Below are positions 1-7,299 of a stretch of 10,991 nt of DNA, one piece after another. Below the pieces are notes generated by a model that was given only the letters and a program-made list of their open reading frames with translations, was not told the DNA's origin and searched no databases. Each line of letters begins with the position of its first letter. The stretch's first letter is position 1. This DNA comes from CALWRM01 sp050309765 (GTDB lineage: Bacteria > Bacillota > Clostridia > Christensenellales > UBA1750): assembly GCA_050309765.1 (NCBI GenBank), contig JBNRMU010000165.1:1-10991 (forward strand), in the 5' to 3' direction. The translations under genes and the position numbers were made by a program.

Positions 1-905
1 TCCGGGAAGGGATTTTGCGCTTTTTCCACGCTTTGGCGGCGGAACTCCACCAATCCCTGCAGGCCTGCCTGGCGCAGGTGGGTCAGGCTCATGTTCAGCA
101 CGCGCGTATCGATGTCCGAGCCCAGTATCTGCAAAGGGCCCTGCGCCTTTTTGGCTTCAAAGCGCTCCTTGGCTTCCTCGCGCAGAAGCTTATACGCAGC
201 ATTGTCTCCGATCTGCCAGCTTTCCATGTCGAAGGGCCGCAAAAGCCCGGGCGCGCGGTCCAGGGCGATCATCGCCGCCTCGATACACAGGGTGCCCGAT
301 CCGCACATAGGATCGAAAAAGGGCAGCCACGGTCGCCAGGGGCCCGTCATGACCATGGCGGCGGCCAGGGATTCGCGCAGCGGCGCCTCGGCGTTTAAGG
401 TACGGTAGCCCCGGCGGGACAGTCCCTGGCCGGAGGTATCCAAGGTGACGGCCACCTTGTCCTCGTGGATGTGGATGTCCACGCGGTAGCGGGGGCCATC
501 CTCCGGCAGCCAGCCCATGTGATAGGCCTGCTTCATCCTTTCCACAATGGCCTTTTTGGCAATGGACTGCACGTCCGGCACGGACATGAGTTTAGAGCGC
601 GCGCACTTGGCCGTTACATGCACAAAGGCATCCCGGGGCAAGAGCGTTTCAAAGGCGATGGCATTTACCTGCTCGAACAGCTCGTCAAAGTTCCTTGCCT
701 CAAAACGGGCAAGATAGATCAGCACCCGATCGGCACAGCGCAGGTGAAGGTTGGCAAAAAAGGCGTCGCGCAGCGTGCCCTGAAAGGTGGCACCGCCGTT
801 AAAGCCCTTGGCGTCCGCAAAGCCTAGGCGCTTGAGTTCCCCGGCGACCACGCCCTCCAGGCCGAAGGCCGCCGTCGCGCCAAGCTCGTAGCGTGTGTTG
901 TCCAT
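1..905 (-). CDS. THUMP-domain class I SAM-dependent rRNA methyltransferase, C-terminus cut by window edge
   Basis: A continuous open frame of 301 codons starts with ATG at 905-903 and runs off the left edge. The N-terminal ~165 residues match the ferredoxin-like plus THUMP RNA-binding layout of the RlmL/YpsC family (opening MDNTRYELGATAAFGLEGVV). The methyltransferase core follows, with SAM-binding motif I FFDPMCGSGT at residues 196-205 and the acidic motif GSDID at 262-266. The family's catalytic NPPY motif lies further on and is outside the window; full-length members are near 375-385 residues, so about 75-80 are missing. In this family the enzyme methylates guanine N2 in 23S rRNA; the exact target here is inferred only. 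AAGGGA at 922-917 sits 11 bases before the ATG. It is the last visible gene of the left operon, 21 bases after the HD gene. Confidence 0.9.
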   Translation of the reverse strand, partial: MDNTRYELGATAAFGLEGVVAGELKRLGFADAKGFNGGATFQGTLRDAFFANLHLRCADRVLIYLARFEARNFDELFEQVNAIAFETLLPRDAFVHVTAKCARSKLMSVPDVQSIAKKAIVERMKQAYHMGWLPEDGPRYRVDIHIHEDKVAVTLDTSGQGLSRRGYRTLNAEAPLRESLAAAMVMTGPWRPWLPFFDPMCGSGTLCIEAAMIALDRAPGLLRPFDMESWQIGDNAAYKLLREEAKERFEAKKAQGPLQILGSDIDTRVLNMSLTHLRQAGLQGLVEFRRQSVEKAQNPFP

Positions 906-926
906 GAAAACCAAGTTCCCTTTCTG

Positions 927-1607
927 TCAGCTGCGGCCGACGGCATTCTGGCCGTTGATCAGTACGGAGTTTACCACCAGCTCGAAGCGGCAGCCCAGGA
1001 AATGGGCAGCCTCCTCGCACATCTGCATACGCCTGAGATAAATGGCCATGAACTCCATCACCGAGCTGCTCTGGTCCATCTCCACGGCAAAGCGGATGAT
1101 CTTTTTTTCCGGATCCACTTCCACATTGCTTTTGCTGATGGCGTAGTTCACGCGGTCATGGATGTCGTTCGGGTTGTAGGAGGAGCGGCGCACGCGCGTA
1201 CGGTGGGCATCGGACTTATCGGCGATGATCAGGGCGGCGCTTACCGCCGAAACCACCTTACCGCTTTGCTCCTCGTGGTTGCCCACGGCGCCGATGATGG
1301 TGGTGACCTCCTGCACGTCCATGCCCACAGCCAGCAGCAGAGGGAACAGCATGGTGCCGCCGGTGATGCCGTGGTCCACGCGGTTGACCGCATTGCCAAC
1401 ATCGTGCACCCAGCCCGCGATGGCAGCCAGCTCGCATTCCCTTTGCGGGTAACCCAGCTTTTTCAGGATCTCTGCGGCCATGTCGGATGTATAACCCACG
1501 TGGCGCGGGCCGTGATCCGTATAGCCGATGATCTCCAGCATCTGATTGGCGCTGTCGATCAGGGTCTTGATATTTTTATCCTTTCTGATTTCCTTAACTG
1601 TTACCAT
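927..1607 (-). CDS. HD-domain protein, probable metal-dependent phosphohydrolase
   Basis: A 226-residue protein if started at the ATG at 1607-1605. A longer frame reaches 1667 but overlaps the end of the upstream gene; the chosen start lies 16 bases after that gene's stop with a GAAAGG-type site before it. HD metal-ligand residues are visible: H32 and H36 (DHGPRH), H68-D69 (GWVHDVGN), D78-H79 (VDHG), H111 (GNHEEQSG) and D130 (IADKSD). The spacing suits an HD phosphohydrolase with an intact centre. The C-terminal ~80 residues (from about 145) carry no motif I recognise. HD enzymes hydrolyse nucleotide or cyclic-dinucleotide phosphates; the substrate here is unknown. No signal peptide or membrane segment is seen, so it is probably cytoplasmic. 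It sits between the HEAT-like gene and the rRNA methyltransferase gene. Confidence 0.85.
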   Translation of the reverse strand: MVTVKEIRKDKNIKTLIDSANQMLEIIGYTDHGPRHVGYTSDMAAEILKKLGYPQRECELAAIAGWVHDVGNAVNRVDHGITGGTMLFPLLLAVGMDVQEVTTIIGAVGNHEEQSGKVVSAVSAALIIADKSDAHRTRVRRSSYNPNDIHDRVNYAISKSNVEVDPEKKIIRFAVEMDQSSSVMEFMAIYLRRMQMCEEAAHFLGCRFELVVNSVLINGQNAVGRS

Positions 1608-1623
1608 TGCTGTCTGCCTTTCG

Positions 1624-2445
1624 TCATTTTGTCTGCTTGAGGGATTCGTAATACGGGTCGCCGGCAAACTCGCGGCTTTCCGTCGCCTCGCCGCCCAGTT
1701 CTCGCACGGCGTTTAAAATTTCCACATAGTCCAGATAATTGATGGACGGGTCGTTGACTGCCTTTTCCAGGTGGGGCAGGGCACGTTCGTCGCCCAGCTT
1801 GCCGAGGTAGGATGCCAGCAGCGCCTTGTTTTCGGTCTGTTCGAACAGATCGACAAGAAAGGCAAGCACCCTGTCGTCGCCAGGGAAGGCACACAAAAGG
1901 TCCGCGAGGCATTCACGCACGGCGGGGCTTGCCTGCGGGAAAAGGGTAAGGCATTTTTCCTTGATCTGCGCACCCATGTTCTTGAGCGACTCCACGGCGT
2001 TTTCGCACAGTTCATCAAGCTCCTGCGCTTTCTCCAGCCAGGAGAAATACAGCTCCATCGGTGCCGTGGACTCCAGCTCCCGCAAAAGTCCGACGGCGGT
2101 CATGCGCGTTTCCGCCGGGGCTGCCTCGTCCGCTGCCAGGTCCAGCAGCGGCTGTTCGGCCGCCCGCCCGATCATGGCGATGCGATCCAGCAGCTGGTCG
2201 GGAACGGATATCTCGCTTTGCATGTATTCCTTCATCAGGTCCACCAATTGCACTGCGTCCGTAAAGCGGTCGAAATAAAAGCCCGGCGCTGCGCCGTCCA
2301 GCCAGGCGGCGGGCGTGTTCAGCCAGCGGGTGTACACATCCGGCATCTGCTGCTCCATCTCGTCCACCGTTTTGTATTTGCTGCGGTTATTGCGCATCCA
2401 ATCCTTCAGATACTGTTGAAATCTGCTGTCAAAATCTATCAGCAT
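1624..2445 (-). CDS. HEAT-repeat-like helical scaffold protein, function unknown
   Basis: A 273-residue soluble protein. Residues 1-75 are aromatic and charged with no recognised domain. Residues about 80-250 form successive paired amphipathic helices of the HEAT/ARM kind, for example IGRAAEQPLLDLAADEAAP at 92-110 and LGKLGDERALPHLEKAV at 204-220; the pattern 'LGDERALPHL' is typical of HEAT repeats. Such solenoids bind proteins or nucleic acids and no catalytic motif is visible. AAAGGAGA at 2459-2452 is 6 bases from the ATG, a strong site. The gene begins 27 bases after the TPR gene and ends 16 bases before the HD gene, so the three are very probably co-transcribed. I do not recognise an ortholog of known function. 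Confidence 0.85.
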   Translation of the reverse strand: MLIDFDSRFQQYLKDWMRNNRSKYKTVDEMEQQMPDVYTRWLNTPAAWLDGAAPGFYFDRFTDAVQLVDLMKEYMQSEISVPDQLLDRIAMIGRAAEQPLLDLAADEAAPAETRMTAVGLLRELESTAPMELYFSWLEKAQELDELCENAVESLKNMGAQIKEKCLTLFPQASPAVRECLADLLCAFPGDDRVLAFLVDLFEQTENKALLASYLGKLGDERALPHLEKAVNDPSINYLDYVEILNAVRELGGEATESREFAGDPYYESLKQTK

Positions 2446-2472
2446 GGTTGGTCTCCTTTCGTGGGGCGGCCG

Positions 2473-4143
2473 TCAGTTTTCCCCGCCCTGTCCGGCGCTT
2501 GACAGCCTGCGCATGCGCATGAGCAACGTGCGCGGCGTGCAGCCTTCCTCCCGCGCCAGGGCTTCCAGATCCACGGTTTTACCCAGCACATCCTGCTCAT
2601 AGCGGGCGCGGGTGGCAGCCAGCCAGGCGGGCTTGTCGCGCAGGGGCGGAAAATGCCCGTCCAGCGAGTTTAAGTAGCTCGTCCACAGGTACAGGCTGTA
2701 GGCAACCGCGTTGTCCTCGCCGTAGATCTCACCCATGGTGAGGAGCATCTCGTCGATAAAGGCAAGGTATGCCTTGGGCGGAACGTGTTCGAATTGCAGG
2801 ATGCTCCCGCGCATGTGGGTGATCTGTCCGTCTATATAGGCGATATAGGGTTCCCTCGCCTTCATGGCGGTCAGCGACTGCACGGCCATGCGCTTGATGT
2901 GCGTCCCGTGCGTCATGGAAAGCAGCAGCCTGCGCAGAAGGTCCTCGGCTACGGGACCGCCGGCAGAGCTGAGCGCCAGCATGGCGCTGCAGACGATGCC
3001 GTCCTCGCCCAGGAGCGCAGCCTCCATCAGGCTGCGGTTTTCGGCGATCTGCTTTTGCATCGCCTCCACATCTGGATACAGGGAGATTAGTTTTTCCAGC
3101 TGGGCCTGCAATTCGTCCATCTGCTCATCCGTATACTCAAAGCTGTAGTCGATCACATCGATGGTTTGCCCGTTCATGGCGCGGCGACAGAGCTTGAGCA
3201 TGTCCCTGGCGGGCAAATGGCTCGGCTCTATCACCAGCAGGCGCTCCAGCATGCGTTCCGCCTCCTGGCAGCGACCCTTGTTCAGCAGACATACGCCGTA
3301 CAGATAGAGCATACTGGTCTCATACGGGCAGCGCAGCAAAAGGGGTTTTAACCCCTGCAGGAGCATCTCGTCCAACTTCAGCTCCGCGGCGGTCAGGCAG
3401 TATTTGTAAAGCTCGTCCATCTCCTCCATCTGTTCGGGCAGCATGCGCGACATGTAGGAAACGGCCTTGTCGCGCAGGCCTTGGGAGTTCAGGATCAGGG
3501 CAGCGTTGCAGCAGGCGTGTACGTTGCCGGGCTCCTCTTCCAGGATATAGGAGAGCTGCTTCCAGGCGGACATGTTGTCCTCCAGACACATGTAGGCAAG
3601 GGCAAGGTTGTTGCGCACATACAAAAGGGTGGGGTCGTCGTGGAGCACCTGCTCGAAGATCTCGGCCGCGCGCTGGGCGTCGCCGCAATCCAGGGCGGCT
3701 TTGCCCTGCTCGGCCAACAGCTCCAGTTCGCGCTCGATGCCGTCCTCCTCCTCGGATTCCTCTATTTGGGCGATGCCGTCCAGGGCCAGCCCCACGTACT
3801 GTCCCTCCGGAAACTGATCCAGATAATTGGAAAAGAAGGCATGGGCCTGCGCATAATCGCCCATGGCCATGAGATTGCAGCCGATGGCAAAGGGCACTTC
3901 CTCGACAGGCTCTTCCCGATCGAGCAGCAATTCCAGCTCCACATTGGAGGTCTCGTACAGCCCCATGCGGGCATAGGTATCCGCAAGGTCCAGGGCCACC
4001 TGGGCGTTTTGCGGGTCCAGCTCCATGGCGCGGCGCAGGTTGCGCACAGCGGAAAGGTAATCCTGCTTATCCATGTATCTTTCGGCGCGCCTGTGGAAAA
4101 AGCTGCTGCTCGCCTCAAAGGGCAAAACCCTTTTTTTCTCCAT
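2473..4143 (-). CDS. Tetratricopeptide-repeat protein with C-terminal helix-turn-helix-like segment
   Basis: A 556-residue soluble protein. TPR-like helix pairs are seen at about residues 14-46 (ending AMELDPQNA), 84-113, 141-171 (QRAAEIFEQVLHDDP), 173-205 and 277-310 (ERMLERLLVIEPSHLPA). The middle, about 350-500, is helical without a named motif. Residues 524-547 (VDLEALAREEGCTPRTLLMR and the next four residues) read like a helix-turn-helix: a hydrophobic first helix, a Gly-Cys turn and a basic second helix. That suggests, but does not show, DNA binding or protein docking. AAAGGAGG at 4158-4151 is 7 bases before the ATG and decides the start. It is the first gene of the left unit, with its own candidate promoter at 4192-4220. 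No signal peptide is present. The function is unknown. Confidence 0.88.
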   Translation of the reverse strand: MEKKRVLPFEASSSFFHRRAERYMDKQDYLSAVRNLRRAMELDPQNAQVALDLADTYARMGLYETSNVELELLLDREEPVEEVPFAIGCNLMAMGDYAQAHAFFSNYLDQFPEGQYVGLALDGIAQIEESEEEDGIERELELLAEQGKAALDCGDAQRAAEIFEQVLHDDPTLLYVRNNLALAYMCLEDNMSAWKQLSYILEEEPGNVHACCNAALILNSQGLRDKAVSYMSRMLPEQMEEMDELYKYCLTAAELKLDEMLLQGLKPLLLRCPYETSMLYLYGVCLLNKGRCQEAERMLERLLVIEPSHLPARDMLKLCRRAMNGQTIDVIDYSFEYTDEQMDELQAQLEKLISLYPDVEAMQKQIAENRSLMEAALLGEDGIVCSAMLALSSAGGPVAEDLLRRLLLSMTHGTHIKRMAVQSLTAMKAREPYIAYIDGQITHMRGSILQFEHVPPKAYLAFIDEMLLTMGEIYGEDNAVAYSLYLWTSYLNSLDGHFPPLRDKPAWLAATRARYEQDVLGKTVDLEALAREEGCTPRTLLMRMRRLSSAGQGGEN

Positions 4144-4233
4144 CGCCTTCCCTCCTTTCCAAAAAACGTACGCTTATTTCTATTCCTTTTCAGTATAGCA
4201 AATGCCAAGCGGGCAGGCAATGCCGCATAGCGG
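4144..4233. other. Intergenic gap between ylyB and the TPR gene
   Basis: This 90-base gap separates the two long transcription units. It contains the candidate promoter described separately and the ribosome-binding site of the TPR gene. I see no stable stem followed by a T-run, so read-through from the division cluster into the TPR unit remains possible. Confidence 0.7.
4192..4220 (-). promoter_or_regulatory. Candidate sigma-A-type promoter of the TPR-HEAT-HD-methyltransferase unit
   Basis: On the minus strand TTGCCT (4220-4215) is followed after 17 bases by TATACT (4197-4192), with a TG one base before the -10 box (TGCTATACT, an extended -10). The predicted transcription start is near 4185, which leaves a leader of about 40 bases ending in a strong ribosome-binding site. 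Spacing and position fit a housekeeping promoter; this is prediction by consensus only. Confidence 0.6.
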
Positions 4234-5142
4234 TCACGGCTCCGCCTGTTTTTGCAGCACCTGCATAAAATCCATCGGCAGTGGCGCGCAAAAGCGCATC
4301 TCCTCTCCCGTTGTCGGGTGGCGCAGCGTAAGCGCCCGTGCGTGCAGCATCAGCGGGCAGGCTCCGGCGCCGGACTTTGAAAAGCCGTACAGCGCATCGC
4401 CGCAGACCGGATGGCCGATGGACTGCATGTGCACGCGGATCTGGTGGGTGCGGCCCGTTTCCAGCTGCAGCACCAGCAGGCTCGTCTTTTTGTAGCGGTG
4501 CTCCAAACGATAGTGCGTACGGGCGGGCCGGCCGCCGGGCACCACGGCCATTTTCTTGCGGTCACGCGGGTTGCGGCCGATGGGCTTGTCCACGACGCCC
4601 GCATCCTGCGAAACACCGCCTTCCACCAGGGCGATGTATTCCCGCCGCGCGCTGTGCACGGCGATCTGCGCGGAAAGGCTTGCGTGCGCTTCGTCGGTCT
4701 TGGCCACCACCAGCAGACCCGTCGTGTCCTTATCCAGGCGGTGCACGATGCCTGGGCGCTGGGGGTCGGCCAGGGACAGCTCGCCCTCGCGGAACAACAG
4801 GCCGTTGACCAGGGTATCCTCCCAGTGCCCGGCGGCCGGATGCACCACCGAACCGCGCGGCTTGTTGACCACTAAAAACTGGTCGTCCTCGTAGACGATG
4901 TCCAGCTCCATTTCCGTCTGCACCACATCGGACGGCCTTTCCTCCGGCACGAGAAGGTTGACCTCGTCCCCCGCCCGAAGCAAAGCGCCGGCCTTGCGCG
5001 GCGTTTCGCCGTTCACCTGAACAAAGCCCTGCTCCAGCAGCCGCTGCACCCTGGAGCGCGTAAGGCCGCTTTGCTTAGCTAAAAAGGCATCCAAGCGGAT
5101 GCCTTCCTCAGTCGTTTCCACATACTTAACTATCTTGTCCAT
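4234..5142 (-). CDS. ylyB: RluD-type 23S rRNA pseudouridine synthase (RluA family)
   Basis: A 302-residue protein with the full family layout. An S4 RNA-binding domain covers residues about 15-65 (RLDAFLAKQSGLTRSRVQRL). The catalytic domain has NKPRGSVVHP at 93-102, the signature HRLDKDTTGLLV at 134-145 with catalytic Asp137, KPIGR at 176-180, and GRTHQIRVH at 230-238. Family members convert uridine to pseudouridine in the large-subunit rRNA; the exact sites here are inferred. It is the gene that follows lspA in B. subtilis (ylyB), which supports the symbol. Its ATG at 5142-5140 lies inside the end of lspA, a 17-base overlap in another frame that suggests translational coupling. A GGAAGG stretch just before the ATG may serve as ribosome-binding site. 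Confidence 0.95.
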   Translation of the reverse strand: MDKIVKYVETTEEGIRLDAFLAKQSGLTRSRVQRLLEQGFVQVNGETPRKAGALLRAGDEVNLLVPEERPSDVVQTEMELDIVYEDDQFLVVNKPRGSVVHPAAGHWEDTLVNGLLFREGELSLADPQRPGIVHRLDKDTTGLLVVAKTDEAHASLSAQIAVHSARREYIALVEGGVSQDAGVVDKPIGRNPRDRKKMAVVPGGRPARTHYRLEHRYKKTSLLVLQLETGRTHQIRVHMQSIGHPVCGDALYGFSKSGAGACPLMLHARALTLRHPTTGEEMRFCAPLPMDFMQVLQKQAEP

Positions 5143-5653
5143 CTTCGCCTTCCGTTAGCGCGTCTTTCTTCATCTTATCGGTGCCGCCGTCCTTGCGGGC
5201 GCGGCCTTCCAGAAAGAGGAGCCAAATGCAGTACAGGATCACGCCCACGACAACGCAGCTGTCCGCAAAGTTGAACACCGCGAAGTTGATCAGGCAAAAA
5301 TCGAACATATCGACCACATAGCCATACACCAGGCGGTCATAGAAATTGCCGAGCGCCCCACCCAGCAGCAGCGCCAGGGCGATGGCCGGAAAAGGATGCA
5401 GCTTGTTTTTTGCGATATACAGCCGGTAGATCAAAAAGCCGCTGACGATCACCGTCAAAACGGCAAACAACACGAACTGCCCCTGCAACATGCCGAAGGC
5501 GGCGCCGCGGTTTTCCACATAGGTGAACTGAAACACCCCGTCGATCACGGGCAGGGAATGGCCCAGATCCCGCAGGCCTGTCTGCGCCCAGTGCTTGATG
5601 AGGCGGTCGATGGCAATGGAAAGGACAGGGATGAGTGCAAGCAGATAGCTCAT
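5126..5653 (-). CDS. lspA: Lipoprotein signal peptidase (signal peptidase II)
   Basis: A 175-residue membrane protein with four hydrophobic segments at about 2-16, 59-79, 88-104 and 131-147. Family motifs are present: D16 in AIDRLIKHW, YVENRGAAFG at 45-54, GNFYDR at 102-107 and FNFAD at 127-131. D106 and D131 match the two catalytic aspartates. LspA cleaves the signal peptide of diacylglyceryl-modified prolipoproteins at the membrane. After the last segment there is an acidic and lysine-rich tail of about 25 residues; its last codons carry the start of the next gene. The start ATG overlaps the divIVA stop as ATGA (5653-5650), so translation is probably coupled. In B. subtilis ileS lies between divIVA and lspA; it is missing here. 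Confidence 0.96.
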   Translation of the reverse strand: MSYLLALIPVLSIAIDRLIKHWAQTGLRDLGHSLPVIDGVFQFTYVENRGAAFGMLQGQFVLFAVLTVIVSGFLIYRLYIAKNKLHPFPAIALALLLGGALGNFYDRLVYGYVVDMFDFCLINFAVFNFADSCVVVGVILYCIWLLFLEGRARKDGGTDKMKKDALTEGEDGQDS

Positions 5654-6210
5654 ATCTGGGCTTCGTCCCCCTGTTCAGCCGAACGGCGGGGATTGAGCGG
5701 TTCATCCAGCAACACACCGCGACGGTGTGCGGCTGCCGTGGGGTTTTCCAGGGTTTCCTTTCCGGTGCCGATGTCGCTGTCCTCCAGCACCTGCAGCTGC
5801 GCCTCCACCATCATGCGGAAATTGGAGCGGTACAGGCTGGCCTGGCGCTGCAGTTCCTCGATCTTCTTTTCCGCAGCGGCGGTGTCGCGCTGGGCGCGCA
5901 GCACGATCTGCCGCGCCTGCTCGTTGGCGGCGCCTATCGTCTCCTCCGCCCGGAGGGAGGCCTGGCGGCCCGTTTCCTCGGCGCTGCGCTGCGCGGTGAT
6001 GAGCGTTTCGCGCAGGGTATCCTCCAGGTTTTTCATATAGGCAAGCTGGTCGGAGGTAAGCTTCAGCTTTTCGCGCAATTCGGAATTTTCACGGGTGAGC
6101 GTGTCGATATACTCCGCGATCTGATCGAGGAATTCGTCCACCTTCAGTTCGTCGTATCCCCTGAATTTACGTGCGAATTCCTTTTCATGGATCTGGGCAG
6201 AAGTGATCAT
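5650..6210 (-). CDS. divIVA: DivIVA, cell pole and septum marker protein
   Basis: A 186-residue protein with the DivIVA N-terminal membrane-binding domain, KEFARKFRGYDELKVDEFLD at 10-29. F16 and R17 correspond to the membrane-inserting Phe17-Arg18 pair of the B. subtilis protein. A long coiled coil follows (about 30-145). The tail from about 148 is polar and poorly structured. DivIVA binds negatively curved membrane and recruits division or pole proteins. An ATG two codons upstream (6216) gives a 188-residue form, but the ribosome-binding site AAGGAGG at 6224-6218 would be only one base from it, whereas it is 7 bases from the ATG at 6210, so I prefer the latter. The gene starts 12 bases after ylmH and overlaps lspA. 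Confidence 0.95.
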   Translation of the reverse strand: MITSAQIHEKEFARKFRGYDELKVDEFLDQIAEYIDTLTRENSELREKLKLTSDQLAYMKNLEDTLRETLITAQRSAEETGRQASLRAEETIGAANEQARQIVLRAQRDTAAAEKKIEELQRQASLYRSNFRMMVEAQLQVLEDSDIGTGKETLENPTAAAHRRGVLLDEPLNPRRSAEQGDEAQI

Positions 6211-6217
6211 CGGCATG

Positions 6218-6224
6218 CCTCCTT
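6218..6224 (-). promoter_or_regulatory. Ribosome-binding site that selects the divIVA start
   Basis: AAGGAGG on the minus strand overlaps the last two bases of the ylmH stop TAA (6225-6223). It is 7 bases from the ATG at 6210 but only 1 base from the ATG at 6216, which argues for the inner start. Confidence 0.75.
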
Positions 6225-6978
6225 ATTTTAAAAACGTTTCCACATCAATAAACAGTCGGTTTTTTCGGCTTTCGCCGGCGATCTCCAGCACGCGGAAGCG
6301 GCCCGTTCCGCGCACGGACACCATGTCGCCCATTTGCAGCTGCGCGTCGGGACGCAGTTCCTCCTCCCAATTGCGCAGAACCCGGCCGGCGCGGATCAGC
6401 TCCTGCGCATGGCCGCGCGGCACGTGCAGCGTCTGCTGCAGGCAGGCGTCCAGCCGCAGGGAGGGCACGTTCACCCGCTGCATCTTGCCCCGCGGGGGCG
6501 GCGGCAGCGGACAGGAGGCAATTTCCGCCTTAACGCTCGTGCGTCCGGCCTTATCGAGGTTGTTGCAGATGTAGGACGCCATGGGCGCATACACCGCAGC
6601 ATAGGCACAGCCGGGCTCTATGCGGATATCGCCCACGCACTCGCGCTCGATGCCAAGGCCCAATATCGCGCCAAGCACATCCCTGTGCCCGATTTCGCCG
6701 AACCTTTCGTCGAAGCGAATGGCCAGCACGCAAAGCGGCGTTTCGTCGTCCGCAGGCTGCTGCCACTCCTCCTGATAAACGGCGCACAGGACGCGCTCCG
6801 CGTCCTGTCCCCCGCCCAGGGGTAAACAGATCAGGCCCTGCCGCGCAGCCAGGTTTTTAAGCCTCGCCGCCGCATCAGGGCTGAGGAACTTTGAGTAGAC
6901 CCTGCTGCCGCGCCGGGCGCGCAGACACAGGTCTTCAAATAGTGTTTGGTTTTTCTCCCTTTGTTTATCCTCGGCCAT
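6223..6978 (-). CDS. ylmH: YlmH-family S4 RNA-binding protein
   Basis: A 251-residue cytoplasmic protein. The N-terminal half has the YlmH hallmark GHRDVLGAILGLGIERE at about 97-113, in the region that precedes the RNA-binding part. A C-terminal S4 domain starts near residue 173 (VPSLRLDACLQQTLHVPRGH) and runs to about 240. YlmH of B. subtilis has been linked to the ribosome and to ribosome-associated quality control; its place in a division cluster is conserved in Gram-positives, though the functional reason is unclear. A short proline run (PLPPPP, 157-162) links the halves. The ATG is 6 bases after the ylmG stop, and no good ribosome-binding site is visible in the 15 bases before it, so translation probably depends on coupling. 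Confidence 0.93.
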   Translation of the reverse strand: MAEDKQREKNQTLFEDLCLRARRGSRVYSKFLSPDAAARLKNLAARQGLICLPLGGGQDAERVLCAVYQEEWQQPADDETPLCVLAIRFDERFGEIGHRDVLGAILGLGIERECVGDIRIEPGCAYAAVYAPMASYICNNLDKAGRTSVKAEIASCPLPPPPRGKMQRVNVPSLRLDACLQQTLHVPRGHAQELIRAGRVLRNWEEELRPDAQLQMGDMVSVRGTGRFRVLEIAGESRKNRLFIDVETFLK

Positions 6979-6984
6979 ACAGCT

Positions 6985-7284
6985 TTAAAACAGCATGGCG
7001 CGATAGAGAATGTTCTGCGCGATGTTCACCAGATACTGCAAAAGCAGCAGGGCTAAAAACGCAAACAAAGGGGCAAGGTCTATCGGCAGCCTGCCGGAAG
7101 AAAGCCGCATGGCCAATGGGCGAAACGGCGCGATCATTGGCTCGGTTACGCGGCGAAGCAGCTGATAAAAGCGATTCGTCGGCGACACAAACCAACTGAG
7201 CAGCGCCTGCAGCACAAGGGCAAACTTGAGCACGTCCAGCAGGGTGCTGATGATATAAAAGGCAATGCTTAAAAATCTGTTCAC
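6985..7284 (-). CDS. ylmG: YggT/YlmG-family small membrane protein
   Basis: A 99-residue protein with two hydrophobic segments, about 6-33 and 67-93, flanking a basic loop that contains the family-typical TEPMIAPFRPL at 47-57. This is the common YggT layout. The family is tied to the Z-ring cluster and, in plastids and cyanobacteria, to nucleoid or division phenotypes; the molecular role is unknown. The start is GTG at 7284-7282. An AAGGAAA site overlaps the sepF stop codon, roughly 12 bases before the GTG. The gene sits between sepF and ylmH, with short gaps of 15 and 6 bases. Confidence 0.93.
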   Translation of the reverse strand: MNRFLSIAFYIISTLLDVLKFALVLQALLSWFVSPTNRFYQLLRRVTEPMIAPFRPLAMRLSSGRLPIDLAPLFAFLALLLLQYLVNIAQNILYRAMLF

Positions 7285-7299
7285 TAACGGAGCGTTTCC

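Noticed and set aside
465..827. Plus-strand open frame of 120 codons
   Set aside because: It lies antisense to the methyltransferase gene, whose motifs are clear; the protein resembles no family and looks like a shadow of GC-rich codons.
1771..2502. Plus-strand open frame of 243 codons
   Set aside because: It lies antisense to the HEAT-like gene, which has a strong ribosome-binding site and operon spacing. The plus-strand product is His/Gln/Arg-rich with no domain.
3481..4230. Plus-strand open frame of 249 codons
   Set aside because: It lies antisense to the TPR gene and crosses its promoter; composition is typical of a reverse-strand shadow.
4198..4233. Possible terminator after ylyB
   Set aside because: Only 4-pair stems (TGCC/GGCA) can be drawn and no T-run follows; the stretch is better explained as promoter spacer and -35 region.
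6211..6216. Two-codon longer divIVA start
   Set aside because: The ribosome-binding site would be one base from this ATG; the next in-frame ATG has ideal spacing.
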